Positions 46,801 through 51,565 of a stretch of DNA of 64,000 bases are shown piece after piece. Both the position numbers and the translations under genes were made by a program. Every line of letters starts with the position of its first letter. The stretch's first letter is position 1. Below the pieces are notes generated by a model that was not told the DNA's origin, did not search any database, and saw nothing but the letters and a program-made list of their open reading frames with translations. Origin of the DNA: Solen grandis (lineage: Eukaryota; Mollusca; Bivalvia; Adapedonta; Solenidae); assembly GCA_021229015.1 (NCBI GenBank), contig CM037790.1, positions 55,648,361-55,712,360 of the forward strand. Direction: 5' to 3'.

Positions 46801-48527
46801 ACATTTTTTCCTCCCATTGAAATTTTTCATATGTTTATATCCTTAGAAAAATATGACATACCAAAAAGGGAAAGAAAAGAAGTGGTCATCGGATTCGGTT
46901 TTCAGATAAAAGTTCATATTTGAAGTAGGTGTACAGGCACTATTGAAAGATTTCAACTGTACACATGGGCTTATAATTCATGATCTATTTCTTCTCTGCG
47001 ATACTGTTTTTGCACGCAAGTTTCAAGTGGCATTTATGGTGCTGATTTAACGTACTTTATGAACTGCATAATGCCATTCTGTGAAAATATCAGCCTGTGT
47101 TCCAAGTCCCAACTGTGTTTATAATGATGTACATACATGTATTAAAAATATATTATTTATTCTTATGCCTTCTTTTAGCACTGATCGATTAAAGTGCCAA
47201 TTTTCATAATCGAACATCGGCGAAATAATATTAAAGGTATCAACGAGTAAAATAAACTTGTCTTTGCCATTCTTTTATTCTTTAAATGAATATAAATCCA
47301 TAAAACAGCAGCTGACAAAATCAATTATGAAAGCACAAACCTGCTATTTATTTCGTTCACGTACATGTACACATACATTGGCCAACGTGCTAGTCGTAAC
47401 ATTTTCTGCATACTCCGTTTACTTATTTCTTTTGGCAGAAAAAGGCTTTCGTGAATAATCCACAAATATAGCACGATCAGATAACACAAATATCAGTAAA
47501 AAAAAAACAAGTAACATTTAGCAAATTACTTTAATAAGTAAAAATAACAAATGCCTGTGCCAATCTCACAATGTGTGAAAAACACGTTGCACTGAAGGTT
47601 GTAATTAAATCTATAGCGAACATCGTATGTAGGGTGTTAATTGGTTCGACTGATATATGTGAAATATATATATAGCACTTTAAAGCTGGGTCCGGAAATT
47701 AAGTTCGAGAGTTCCAGCCATCAGTGTTCGATTCATCCCAGGTCGAACAATAAAGAGTATATAACAATTTTGCCGGGACCTTGAAATGTGTTCGAGTAAA
47801 GTATGGTGTTCTAATTATCAGTGTTCGAGTCACCGAAGTTTGACTGTAATTTGATGAAAAAAATGTTTTCAGTACTCTTTTCGCATTTTTTTAAAAACTG
47901 TCTCACAAAATATGCTGAATTTCACATAGATCTACATCATAAAACATCTTTCAGTCTATTTCAATTAAGAAAAACATGGGGACACCGTGTTATTTAAAAT
48001 AAGACCGTTTATGGCCCATGGAATGAGCGAAAATTTGATCAGTTTGAACTACACTGACATAAAACTTAATGTTAACCTCTGACCCACTATGATATGATAC
48101 ATATGTAGATTGTATCTACACGGATTTATTATTCGAGCATTTGGCTTTTGGCCGCAACTGTTGAGACATAATTGCCGTATCCCAAAATCGTTGCTTGCCA
48201 GGTAACTATGGAAATATGTCCTTTTAGAATAGCTTGATTAACTCCCTTGTGGGTACTATCGCTACTTATCGTCTTTAACGTACCAATACGAAAGCAAGAC
48301 CACTCAGATTGTTTCAATTCAATCGAGACTTATTTCTGATAATTTTGCAGAATTCACGTGAGGCGTACGGATAAGGTAGGGACAGAAGCGTCTTTTCACG
48401 ATCTGGACGAATACATGGTGCACGTGAAGGAGTGGTATAACATACTAGAGAGACGACAGCCGAGTTCCGTGCGCAGAGTATTTATAGCTACTGACGATCC
48501 ATCAGTAATCAGTGAAGCAAGAGACAG
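9973..48527 (+). CDS. FUT8-like alpha-1,6-fucosyltransferase gene, 3' end missing
   Basis: Golgi type II membrane enzyme that transfers fucose from GDP-fucose to the innermost GlcNAc of N-glycans. Seven coding exons, all with GT/AG borders and matching phases: 9973-10151, 22632-22708, 23210-23384, 24937-25045, 37556-37790, 38191-38437, 48351-48527. They encode about 400 residues: a short basic cytoplasmic end, a membrane anchor (about residues 10-28), a helical stem, and the catalytic domain with CGYGCQLRHVV, GWETMFKP, HGDPAVWW, the donor-binding HVRRTDKVGTE and ATDDPS. Vertebrate FUT8 is about 575 residues; the last catalytic motif and the SH3-like domain are absent from the window. The introns contain a full BEL/Pao element and a 7.6 kb palindromic element. 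Family assignment is strong; orthology versus a FUT8-like paralogue cannot be settled here. Confidence 0.88.
10980..11251 (+). repeat. Dispersed hairpin repeat, copy 1
   Basis: An (AT)n/(TG)n tract leads into about 230 bp that recurs at 17563-17828. The body contains a perfect 12-bp stem, CCCCAAAGTGCG and CGCACTTTGGGG, around a 10-base loop, plus more copies of the TTGGGGTC motif. It ends at TGCAGAACATAA in both copies. No coding content. Confidence 0.8.
11737..11760. repeat. C24 homopolymer
   Basis: Twenty-four consecutive C residues. Just upstream, about 35 bp containing CAGTGCATGTCATACTGA is directly repeated (about 11629 and 11702). Run length is likely to vary or be misassembled. Confidence 0.85.
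15446..15563. repeat. Perfect 59-bp tandem duplication
   Basis: Two identical head-to-tail copies of a 59-bp unit beginning TGCTATGTGTAGTTAAGC (15446-15504 and 15505-15563). The lack of divergence suggests a recent event or an assembly artefact. Confidence 0.85.
17563..17828 (+). repeat. Dispersed hairpin repeat, copy 2
   Basis: Second direct copy of the 10980-11251 repeat, again led by a (TG)n tract and again ending at TGCAGAACATAA, where an ATC-rich microsatellite begins. Differences from copy 1 are few. Just upstream (17478-17550) a short motif, TTGGGCGACA and variants, occurs several times. Confidence 0.8.
18440..18860 (+). repeat. Tandem repeat family also found at 3609
   Basis: Two imperfect units containing CATTGATAATCAGCTGGAGAGG (in parts at 18482 and 18637) and CTCAAGG, in the opposite orientation to the 3609-3800 copy. 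The last part (about 18720-18860), with TTGTCCAGAACATAACTC and ACTTGAAACTTAAAATG, is repeated directly at about 19745-19880, so the 161-bp element between them appears to lie inside, or be part of, this family. Confidence 0.6.
18875..19735 (+). mobile_element. Helitron/HINE ('pearl')-like element with 161-bp core repeats
   Basis: A palindromic start, TACGCCCATCTTAAGATGGG (about 18876-18896), and a closing GATGGGCGTATTTTG (about 19714-19728) enclose about four direct copies of a 161-bp unit, with matching positions at 19005, 19166 and 19327 giving the period. Each unit carries GCATGGCCATAATAT and TTATGGCCCTTGACGTACAC. A hairpin-like 5' end with a core of roughly 160-bp repeats is the layout of bivalve pearl/HINE elements. 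The short open frames inside are by-products of the repeat. Confidence 0.7.
20712..21605. mobile_element. 0.9 kb palindromic MITE-like element
   Basis: The outer arms, TTGAGGACAGGACCCT (20712-20727) and AGGGTCCTGTCCTCAA (21590-21605), are exact inverted complements. Inner blocks pair too: GTCAACGGATAAT with ATGATCCGCTGAC, and CGATCAATGAAC with the mirrored side. The centre is near 21210, where GGTAAGAGTATTCCGAA faces GGAACACTCTTACC. Arms are diverged in the middle. No transposase and no convincing target duplication were found. Confidence 0.7.
22632..22708 (+). CDS. FUT8-like exon: stem region
   Basis: A 77-base exon after the acceptor TTAAATTGATAAG, ended by the donor AAG|GTATTA. It enters with one base completing a lysine codon and leaves with one base. 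It encodes KPVNIKTFEVRDVANVVQQ and TLDDFQ, a helical stretch expected in the stem. It is short and little conserved; the case rests on exact phase match to both neighbours and on the splice sites. Confidence 0.6.
23004..23205 (+). mobile_element. tRNA-derived SINE ending at an exon
   Basis: A-box-like TGGCTGAGTGATTAGAGCG (23003-23021) and B-box-like GGTCATGGGTTCAATCC (23040-23056) are followed by a roughly 150-bp body ending in AAATAAACATATTGATATTG. The end lies within a few bases of the 3' splice site (AAATTGCAG, ending 23209) of the next exon, so the SINE probably supplies the branch-point and tract region. Confidence 0.65.
23210..23384 (+). CDS. FUT8-like exon: stem helix
   Basis: Encodes CRLCSAHDRIRRKIHTTNTE, LWYYLRNQLTPLKKM and DAIDSILNDITGY. 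This lines up with the vertebrate FUT8 helical stem, which has an IRRR...ELWFFLQSELKKL pattern. Acceptor TTGCAG ends 23209; donor A|GTAAGA begins 23385. Enters with two bases and leaves with two. Confidence 0.85.
23800..24860 (+). repeat. Minisatellite of about 50-bp units filling an intron
   Basis: At least a dozen units built on AAACCGATGT, GGAAAGGTACATTTTCTAATG and TTTCTACTCT run from about 23800 to 24260 and again, more diverged, from 24470 to 24850. The best units near 24011-24110 are 50 bp apart. The array occupies most of the 1.55 kb intron between the exons ending at 23384 and starting at 24937. Confidence 0.85.
24937..25045 (+). CDS. FUT8-like exon: end of stem
   Basis: Encodes IIQSDFLKLADGDEGW, RLNASLTLGDLVQRRIGSIQ. 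This matches the FUT8 segment that ends in LVQRRI-x-x-LQ just before the catalytic domain. Acceptor TTTTACAG, donor CAG|GTATTT. It enters with one base and ends on a codon boundary. Confidence 0.85.
25488..25905 (+). pseudogene. LINE 3' end fragment with (TTATG)n tail
   Basis: The 101-codon frame (25488-25793) has the cysteine/histidine pattern LCRFCFQN...EDEFHVFFVCQRF followed by RQKYI. This is the C-terminal zinc-knuckle-like tail common in animal LINEs. It is followed by a short 3' region with GGGCCGGTGGCCTTTATG and an ATAAAA(TGTTA)n-type simple repeat (about 25867-25900), as in LINE tails. 5' truncated, as is usual for LINE insertions. Confidence 0.75.
26108..27077. mobile_element. Inverted-repeat element rich in GAAAACGTTTTC motifs
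   Basis: Terminal CGGTGTAACG (26112-26121) is mirrored by CGTTACACCG (27066-27075). ATTACT lies just outside both ends (26102-26107 and 27078-27083), a possible 6-bp target duplication. Inside are seven or more AACGTTTT or AAAACGTT motifs paired with G/C-rich blocks such as TTCCCGGAA and GGGAGGGGGAGGGG. No transposase. It is best read as a non-autonomous DNA transposon. Confidence 0.5.
28424..28615 (+). mobile_element. SINE fragment (MetaSINE-like body)
   Basis: A diverged head (GTGGCTGAGTGGGAG at 28426) is followed by CTCAGTGTCAGTATAATGTG, ACTTGTCTACAGCATGGTAT and GGCAGCACTAT. The same body, on the minus strand, occurs at 51570-51880 and 62240-62520. It is therefore a family with at least three copies here. 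Confidence 0.6.
29331..29373. repeat. (CT)n microsatellite
   Basis: About 21 uninterrupted CT repeats, immediately before a 156-bp foldback. Confidence 0.95.
29375..29530. repeat. 156-bp foldback
   Basis: AGGTAAAGTCCCTGTAATGG at the left end pairs with CCATTACAGGGACTCTACCT at the right end, with further pairing inward (TCTTGGTTATC region with GATAACCAAG). It would form a long hairpin. Probably a MITE. Confidence 0.75.
29993..30145. repeat. 153-bp near-perfect foldback
   Basis: ATTATGTTGCAGTAGCTTTC (29993 on) is mirrored by GAAAGCTACTGCAACATAAT (to 30145). Pairing continues nearly unbroken to a small loop near 30069, through AAGAAAGATATCTCGC and its complement. Probably a MITE. Confidence 0.85.
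30668..30897 (+). repeat. 5' LTR of BEL/Pao element
   Basis: 230 bp, TGTGAC...TTTACA with TG/CA ends. It contains an AATAAA signal near its 3' part and an internal near-duplicate (TACAGAGTTACCGTTC and TACAGAGTTATCGTTC). It differs from the 3' LTR at 30674 and 30851 only. Confidence 0.95.
30988..32731 (+). pseudogene. BEL/Pao gag region (broken)
   Basis: Begins at ATG 30988 (MSTEEQPETTTT). The first frame ends at 31542, and the coding frame then changes near 31485 and again before 31589. The main piece (31589-32731) has the Pao gag-like segment with FNDKPELYPTWKNSF and LDAFPAIHKD, ending in a cysteine/histidine zinc-knuckle region (CPLHNTYHTLNKC, then CFKCCESRSHKQRDC at about 32668-32712). 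A TAA at 32729-32731 interrupts the knuckle region, and the same frame continues open afterwards. The protein would package the element RNA. Confidence 0.85.
32732..34983 (+). pseudogene. BEL/Pao protease, RT and RNase H region (broken)
   Basis: A protease-like segment (YAVVDDQSNRSLAG, about 32940-32981) is followed by an in-frame TAG at 33209-33211. The frame shifts near 33395. RT starts with WYLPIFGVYHP and KVRVVFDSSA; an in-frame TAG at 34021-34023 sits next to the first catalytic aspartate (GDIE). RT resumes and carries the YVDD box (34249-34260). RNase H follows with IHVFCDASELA (about 34781). A frameshift near 34915 separates this from the RLELCAAVLAVEVAYAM part in the next frame. Domain order and motif spacing are those of Pao-type pol. 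Confidence 0.88.
34984..36846 (+). pseudogene. BEL/Pao RNase H end and integrase (broken)
   Basis: The open frame through 36259 carries MYTDSKMVLGYIFNKT (end of RNase H), an HHCC zinc domain (FHAVAEHQGRHITSG and GCVKCRKLRG), and integrase core motifs YIGIDTFGPW (first D) and IRCDRGTNFIGA (second D). A TGA at 36257-36259 and a frame change about 30 bases later fall just before the third acidic residue (GVWERLIG, about 36292). Another in-frame TAG lies at 36601-36603; the basic C-terminal domain (DVVLLKDNSVVRNYWPLGLV) then runs to the stop at 36846. Confidence 0.88.
36866..37095 (+). repeat. 3' LTR of BEL/Pao element
   Basis: 230 bp, two substitutions from the 5' LTR (36872 and 37049). It is followed directly by the GTGAA target duplication. 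Confidence 0.95.
37556..37790 (+). CDS. FUT8-like exon: start of catalytic domain
   Basis: Encodes NRKCDRTLHCKIDLPCGYGC, QLRHVVSCLMAGYASNRTVV and GWNYEPRGWETMFKPLTLYC. This lines up closely with the FUT8 catalytic start (CGYGCQLHHVV..., GGWETVF-P). The acceptor is GTTTATAAG ending at 37555, chosen because it joins in frame to the preceding CAG and keeps the conserved Q-N junction. Donor AATG|GTATAT. Cysteines match the disulfide-rich start of the family. Confidence 0.9.
37823..37853. repeat. (CT)n microsatellite
   Basis: About 15 CT repeats, 33 bases past the end of the preceding exon. Confidence 0.9.
38191..38437 (+). CDS. FUT8-like exon: mid catalytic domain
   Basis: Encodes IIDDIPAMRWKRI, LSAPDDLADDILSFHGDPAV, WWIGQFTKYVTR and SLGFMSPVV. 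This corresponds to the FUT8 segment with P-DLAD, HGDPAVWW and LGF-HPVIG. Acceptor CTACTACAG, donor GTGGG|GTTCGT. It enters with two bases and leaves with two. Confidence 0.92.
39046..39051. repeat. Target site duplication, left
   Basis: TCTTCA, identical to 46657-46662, directly abutting the inverted-repeat end. Confidence 0.8.
39083..39140. promoter_or_regulatory. Promoter-like motif cluster in left terminus
   Basis: Within 90 bases of the element end lie TGCGCATGCGCA (NRF-1-type palindrome, 39083-39094), TGACGTCA (CRE, 39099-39106) and GGCCATATT (YY1-like, about 39132-39140). The right end has the CRE at 46602-46609 and an NRF-1 site with one change. Such trios occur at animal housekeeping promoters. 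Activity is inferred from motifs only. Confidence 0.45.
39876..40091 (+). other. 71-codon open frame conserved in both arms (left copy)
   Basis: Contains the sequence AFVHDYWPDTILTIGESIVV. The mirrored frame in the right arm (43295-43555, minus strand) has the same 71 residues with a longer N-terminus. No family is recognised. Arm identity alone can explain the conservation. The frame overlaps three CCAATCA boxes (39966, 39990, 40011), so regulatory sequence is an alternative reading. Confidence 0.25.
39966..40017. promoter_or_regulatory. Three CCAATCA boxes (left arm)
   Basis: CCAATCA at 39966-39972, 39990-39996 and 40011-40017. The same three, inverted, lie at 43369-43375, 43390-43396 and 43414-43420. 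Spaced CCAAT boxes are typical of NF-Y-driven promoters. Confidence 0.4.
41870..42036. repeat. Polypyrimidine tract (left of centre)
   Basis: CTCCCTCCTCCTC-type repeats on the + strand, mirrored by the polypurine tract at 42196-42600. The two tracts flank a spacer of about 160 bp. Confidence 0.95.
42037..42195. other. Central spacer of the palindrome
   Basis: About 160 bp of unpaired, non-repetitive sequence between the two arms. No open frame of note. Confidence 0.7.
42196..42600. repeat. Polypurine tract (right of centre)
   Basis: GGAGGAGGGAGAG-type repeats on the + strand, over 400 bp and longer than its left counterpart. The open frames through it (42332-42613 and minus strand) are low-complexity artefacts. 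Confidence 0.95.
43295..43555 (-). other. 86-codon open frame in right arm
   Basis: Mirror copy of the 39876-40091 frame, extended upstream (MKSSQCLACVDSGADVRTI). No recognised domain and no start context evidence. See the left copy. Confidence 0.25.
43928..46154. mobile_element. Helentron/HINE-like element nested in the right arm
   Basis: It interrupts the right arm at a point where the left arm is continuous (around 39538-39550). The 5' end carries a hairpin, GGTTTTCGCC then GGCGAAAACC (43931-43956). The 3' end carries GCGAAAACC and a terminal hairpin ACCGCTTGCGGT, then TCTAG (to about 46153). Between them are two long direct repeats of about 830-850 bp and a partial third, with matching GGGGGCGC-type starts at about 44151, 45001 and 45822, then an A-run. 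Asymmetric subterminal inverted repeats, a 3' hairpin and tandem cores are the Helentron/HINE layout, as in bivalve pearl elements. Confidence 0.7.
46657..46662. repeat. Target site duplication, right
   Basis: TCTTCA, identical to 39046-39051. Confidence 0.8.
48351..48527 (+). CDS. FUT8-like exon: GDP-fucose-binding motif
   Basis: Encodes IHVRRTDKVGTEASFHDLDE, YMVHVKEWYNILERRQ and RRVFIATDDPSVISEARD. The HVRRTDK motif contains the paired arginines needed for donor binding in FUT8, and ATDDPS is the second conserved motif. Acceptor TAATTTTGCAG, donor ACAG|GTGGGT. It enters with one base and leaves with two. The expected next exon (the FUT8 SDN...HNRYT segment, last motif, SH3-like end) was not found downstream. 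Reading through the donor gives 65 more codons with no FUT8 similarity, ending at 48720. Confidence 0.93.
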
Positions 48528-48795
48528 GTGGGTATTGTCCGATTTTTTAACCCGTCACAAGCATATACGTTCTCCTTACATTCCGTACGGTTTACGGGAA
48601 TTAATAGCAAAAGGTAGAGTATATAAAGTTGTTATAGGAACTATCCGCTATAATATAGTGGTAAATGACATGCTCTTTAATGCTGGAGGTTACAGATTCT
48701 ATTCTAATTATGTGTGTTAATTTTTTTTAATTTCAGCTTTTTTTTATTTCTTTTTTATCTCAATTGAAGCATTGTGTAAACATTAATTAAGTTAT

Positions 48796-49026
48796 TCAGG
48801 CAGAAACTTCCCCCGTAACTGTCGCTGTGTCTATGCTATTGTCTTTGCTGAAGTCAGAGCAACTGTCCTCTGTCAATTCAATGGCTAATCCATCCATTTG
48901 ATCGTCAATGAAATAGTCGTTAGTCTGGAACTGCTCTACAACTTTGTCAACGTGCTCACACGCGCGCCGCCACTGTCCTCTCCAATCTCATCAAATAGGC
49001 TGGCAATTTTCTGAAGCTCATCCAGT
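48796..49026 (-). pseudogene. Frameshifted exon-like sequence, unknown origin
   Basis: On the minus strand a good 3' splice site (GCTTTTTTTTCCAG) precedes an open stretch LDELQKIASLFDEIGED. After a one-base frame change this continues as QWRRACEHVDKVVEQFQ, FIDDQMDGLAIELTED and ends at a TGA (48796-48798). The acidic end and the cysteine-HV pattern recall C-termini of pogo/Tigger-type transposase genes, but this is weak. It may equally be a decayed host exon. Confidence 0.35.
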
Positions 49027-49901
49027 CTGGAAAAAAAAGCAATAGGCCTAATTTGAAAGTTAATTCAGTGCTTTTACTTTTCTTTATGCATTTGTTTAAT
49101 TATCCGAATTTTTTTAAAAAAGATAATTAGTTATATATGTATATCGATCTTAATAAAATGTTTAAATTACCTTAATGTCAAAGGTATTAATGTCACCTTT
49201 CTATTGTCATTTGTCAATCTCCATCAAAAGCCTAATTGTTTCAGTATTTTCCTAAGCGTTTCCTAAGCGTTGAAATACTCCCAGGAAAGTTAATGTCGGA
49301 TTTTAACACAGTATGTAAACTGGTTTAGTGTTGGCAACTGACAGCAACTGTGAAAAACTCGTGAACTTTATTTCTAGTTACTGTCTGGTCAATGTATCAG
49401 CATGCTTATAAGCCGCTCTTCGAGAACGCTTGGTGAAGCTAACGATCCACGGTTTCTTTCTTTTGCTTCCCTACCCTGTAAATAGTTCTCTTACCAACTC
49501 CAGTGGCTTGAGCAGTCTAAGAGGACTGCACATAACAATAAATTGTATATCCCCACGCACCTGGGTAATAAGAAGCCACACTTTTCTGTCACAGAGGTGG
49601 GTAATGGGTTTAAGCACTCCAGAACAACATAATTCTTCTGCAGAAAAAAAGGGAAAAATAATATATAGATTGACTGATAGACAGATTGGCGTACAGATAT
49701 AGAGATAGACAGATGGATAATCATATAATTGTAGGTAGGTACAGGGAGTTAAAAGTAGTTTTAAGTTTTCTGAAAATGGTATTTCCATTGCTCCGCTTCA
49801 TTGCTCCATATATGAATAATCTCCAATTTTATAAATCTAAGGTTGTCTTAAAATTACTGTTTATATATATTAAAACAGTAAATAAATAACTTCTTTACAG
49901 A

Positions 49902-50660
49902 CGTAAGCGACATGACCAAGGCAGTGTTTTTCTTACGGTCTCTCAATTTTGGACTTTTTGTGGTCTTTTAAAGGCCAGTTGTGTATTTTTGGATAAAAGA
50001 ATTTCATCGGAAAATAATTTAAAGATAGAGATAATAGATTTTCTTCGAAACACTGAAGACCAAATATTGCAGAAAATATTAATATCAATGACCAAGGTCA
50101 GGCAGAGGTCAAAAACATATATGGCGCTCCAATTGGATTCCCACAGGAGAAAACTTTATTTGGCAGCAGAAAACCTGAAAAACACGAGTAGTTAAGCAAT
50201 GTTGAACTTTTTACTTCAATAGGTAAAACGACCGATTCCTCACACATAACTGGCTTCCAACGGGTCGGTGGGTTGTGGAGGATTTATTTAGACAACTGAG
50301 ATGATAAAGTTAAATCAATTGCTGAAGGGGTCCAACTCAGGGGAAAAAAAATATTTCTGAACACCAACCCAGGGAGATCGGATGGTGAAAACACAATTCG
50401 AGTTCGTGTTAAAAATATTCCCCTCTCTGCCAATGATGGACTTATCACACGCACATTTACATAACTAACTAGGCCTAGAAATTATACATATAATGCGTGA
50501 TAAACTCAGAGTTGAAGGCAAACTAACAAACTATGAAACGGGAGATCGACTTATCAGCGTTAAGAAATGGTCACCAAGGTCAATGCAATTTGGTCAGTTT
50601 GTTGGTTGCGTTATCCACATCGGACAAAATAAAGAGACTAGTATTCAAGCCGAATGCACG
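49902..50660 (+). pseudogene. Decayed gag-like (zinc-knuckle ORF) retroelement fragment
   Basis: A 98-codon open stretch (49902-50195) follows an acceptor-like TTCTTTACAG. After frame breaks come WLPTGRWVVEDLF, IRVRVKNIPLSANDGLITR and RVEGKLTNYETGDRLISVKK. These segments, in this order, resemble gag-like RNA-binding proteins that are repeated many times in mollusc genomes as part of retroelements. The expected cysteine knuckle is not seen before the gap. The first stretch happens to be phase-compatible with the preceding fucosyltransferase exon. Confidence 0.55.
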
Positions 50661-50671
50661 TGAGTAGTAGA

Positions 50672-50815
50672 GGGTGGCACTATGGTACCCTCAGTACCAT
50701 AATTTTTTTGTACTTATGGTACCGTGGTACCATAAAAATATTTTTATGGTACCGAATCTATACTATAGTACCGAATGGTACTATATACGAAAACAGATTT
50801 ATGGTACCGTATGTA
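50672..50815. repeat. Cluster of GGTACC/GGTACT hairpins
   Basis: GGTACC or GGTAC(T/C) occurs many times in about 140 bp, with local palindromes such as TATGGTACCGTGGTACCATA and mirrored ATGGTACCG runs. Non-coding, and able to fold into several short hairpins. Confidence 0.7.
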
Positions 50816-50957
50816 ATAAAAAAACATGTCCTACCTGTTAGATCTAACTAGGATGACTTAAGATCGGATAGAGTATGCATACCAAACATTCGAATGACGC
50901 AATATTGTCATGTTGACGTCGTGTTTTATTTCTTAAAGGAGGACCACTTCTTAACGT

Positions 50958-51057
50958 NNNNNNNNNNNNNNNNNNNNNNNNNNNNNNNNNNNNNNNNNNN
51001 NNNNNNNNNNNNNNNNNNNNNNNNNNNNNNNNNNNNNNNNNNNNNNNNNNNNNNNNN
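50958..51057. other. Assembly gap (100 N)
   Basis: A run of exactly 100 unknown bases. It separates the truncated fucosyltransferase-like gene from the truncated paraoxonase-like gene. Confidence 0.99.
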
Positions 51058-51307
51058 AAAAAGAAGCATGACTCCCCCCTTTTTATCCCATTGTTTCTAT
51101 TGTGGTTCTCTGTAATCATGCAAAGTTTAAAAAAAAATCTGTTCGCTAGGTTTGATTTCCCTTCTTTATCTACATGCATTATGCGTTAGATGCATAATTT
51201 ACCGATTCAATGGGAAAATTTTGTTTAAACGAAAGATAAAACTGCAACTGAAATGTATAAATATACACAAATTTATCTATAAAAAGTTGTTTATTCACTT
51301 TTTTGAG

Positions 51308-51311
<4 letters not shown>

Positions 51312-51350
<39 letters not shown>
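51312..51350. repeat. (TG)n microsatellite
   Basis: About 19 TG repeats in the intron before the first visible paraoxonase exon. Confidence 0.95.
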
Positions 51351-51355
<5 letters not shown>

Positions 51356-51430
51356 GGGGGAGATGCATTTTTGGAACGAACAGCCATACATTTCTCAAGA
51401 GAAATTGTGATTTTTTTCCTGCACGTGCAG

Positions 51431-51565
51431 GAGAAATACATGGAGACCGGGATCGACAACATTGACGTTGACCCTGACACAGGCGACCTCTGGATTGGAT
51501 GTCACCCCAAGGCTTACGCTGCCCTTGACTTCTACGATTTCTTCAACTTTGTCCCGGCCTCACAG
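51431..51565 (+). CDS. PON-like gene A, penultimate exon
   Basis: 45 codons, both borders on codon boundaries. Acceptor GCACGTGCAG, donor CACAG|GTACGG. Corresponds to PON exon 8. Confidence 0.88.

Larger units (their letters stand above)
38438..48350 (+). other. Intron of about 9.9 kb
   Basis: Separates the HGDPAVWW exon from the HVRRTDK exon. About 77% of it is the inverted-repeat element at 39052-46656. The flanks (38438-39045 and 46663-48350) are non-coding, with a short CA/CG-rich run at 46712-46730 and a diffuse cluster of GTTCGA motifs at 47700-47840. Confidence 0.7.
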
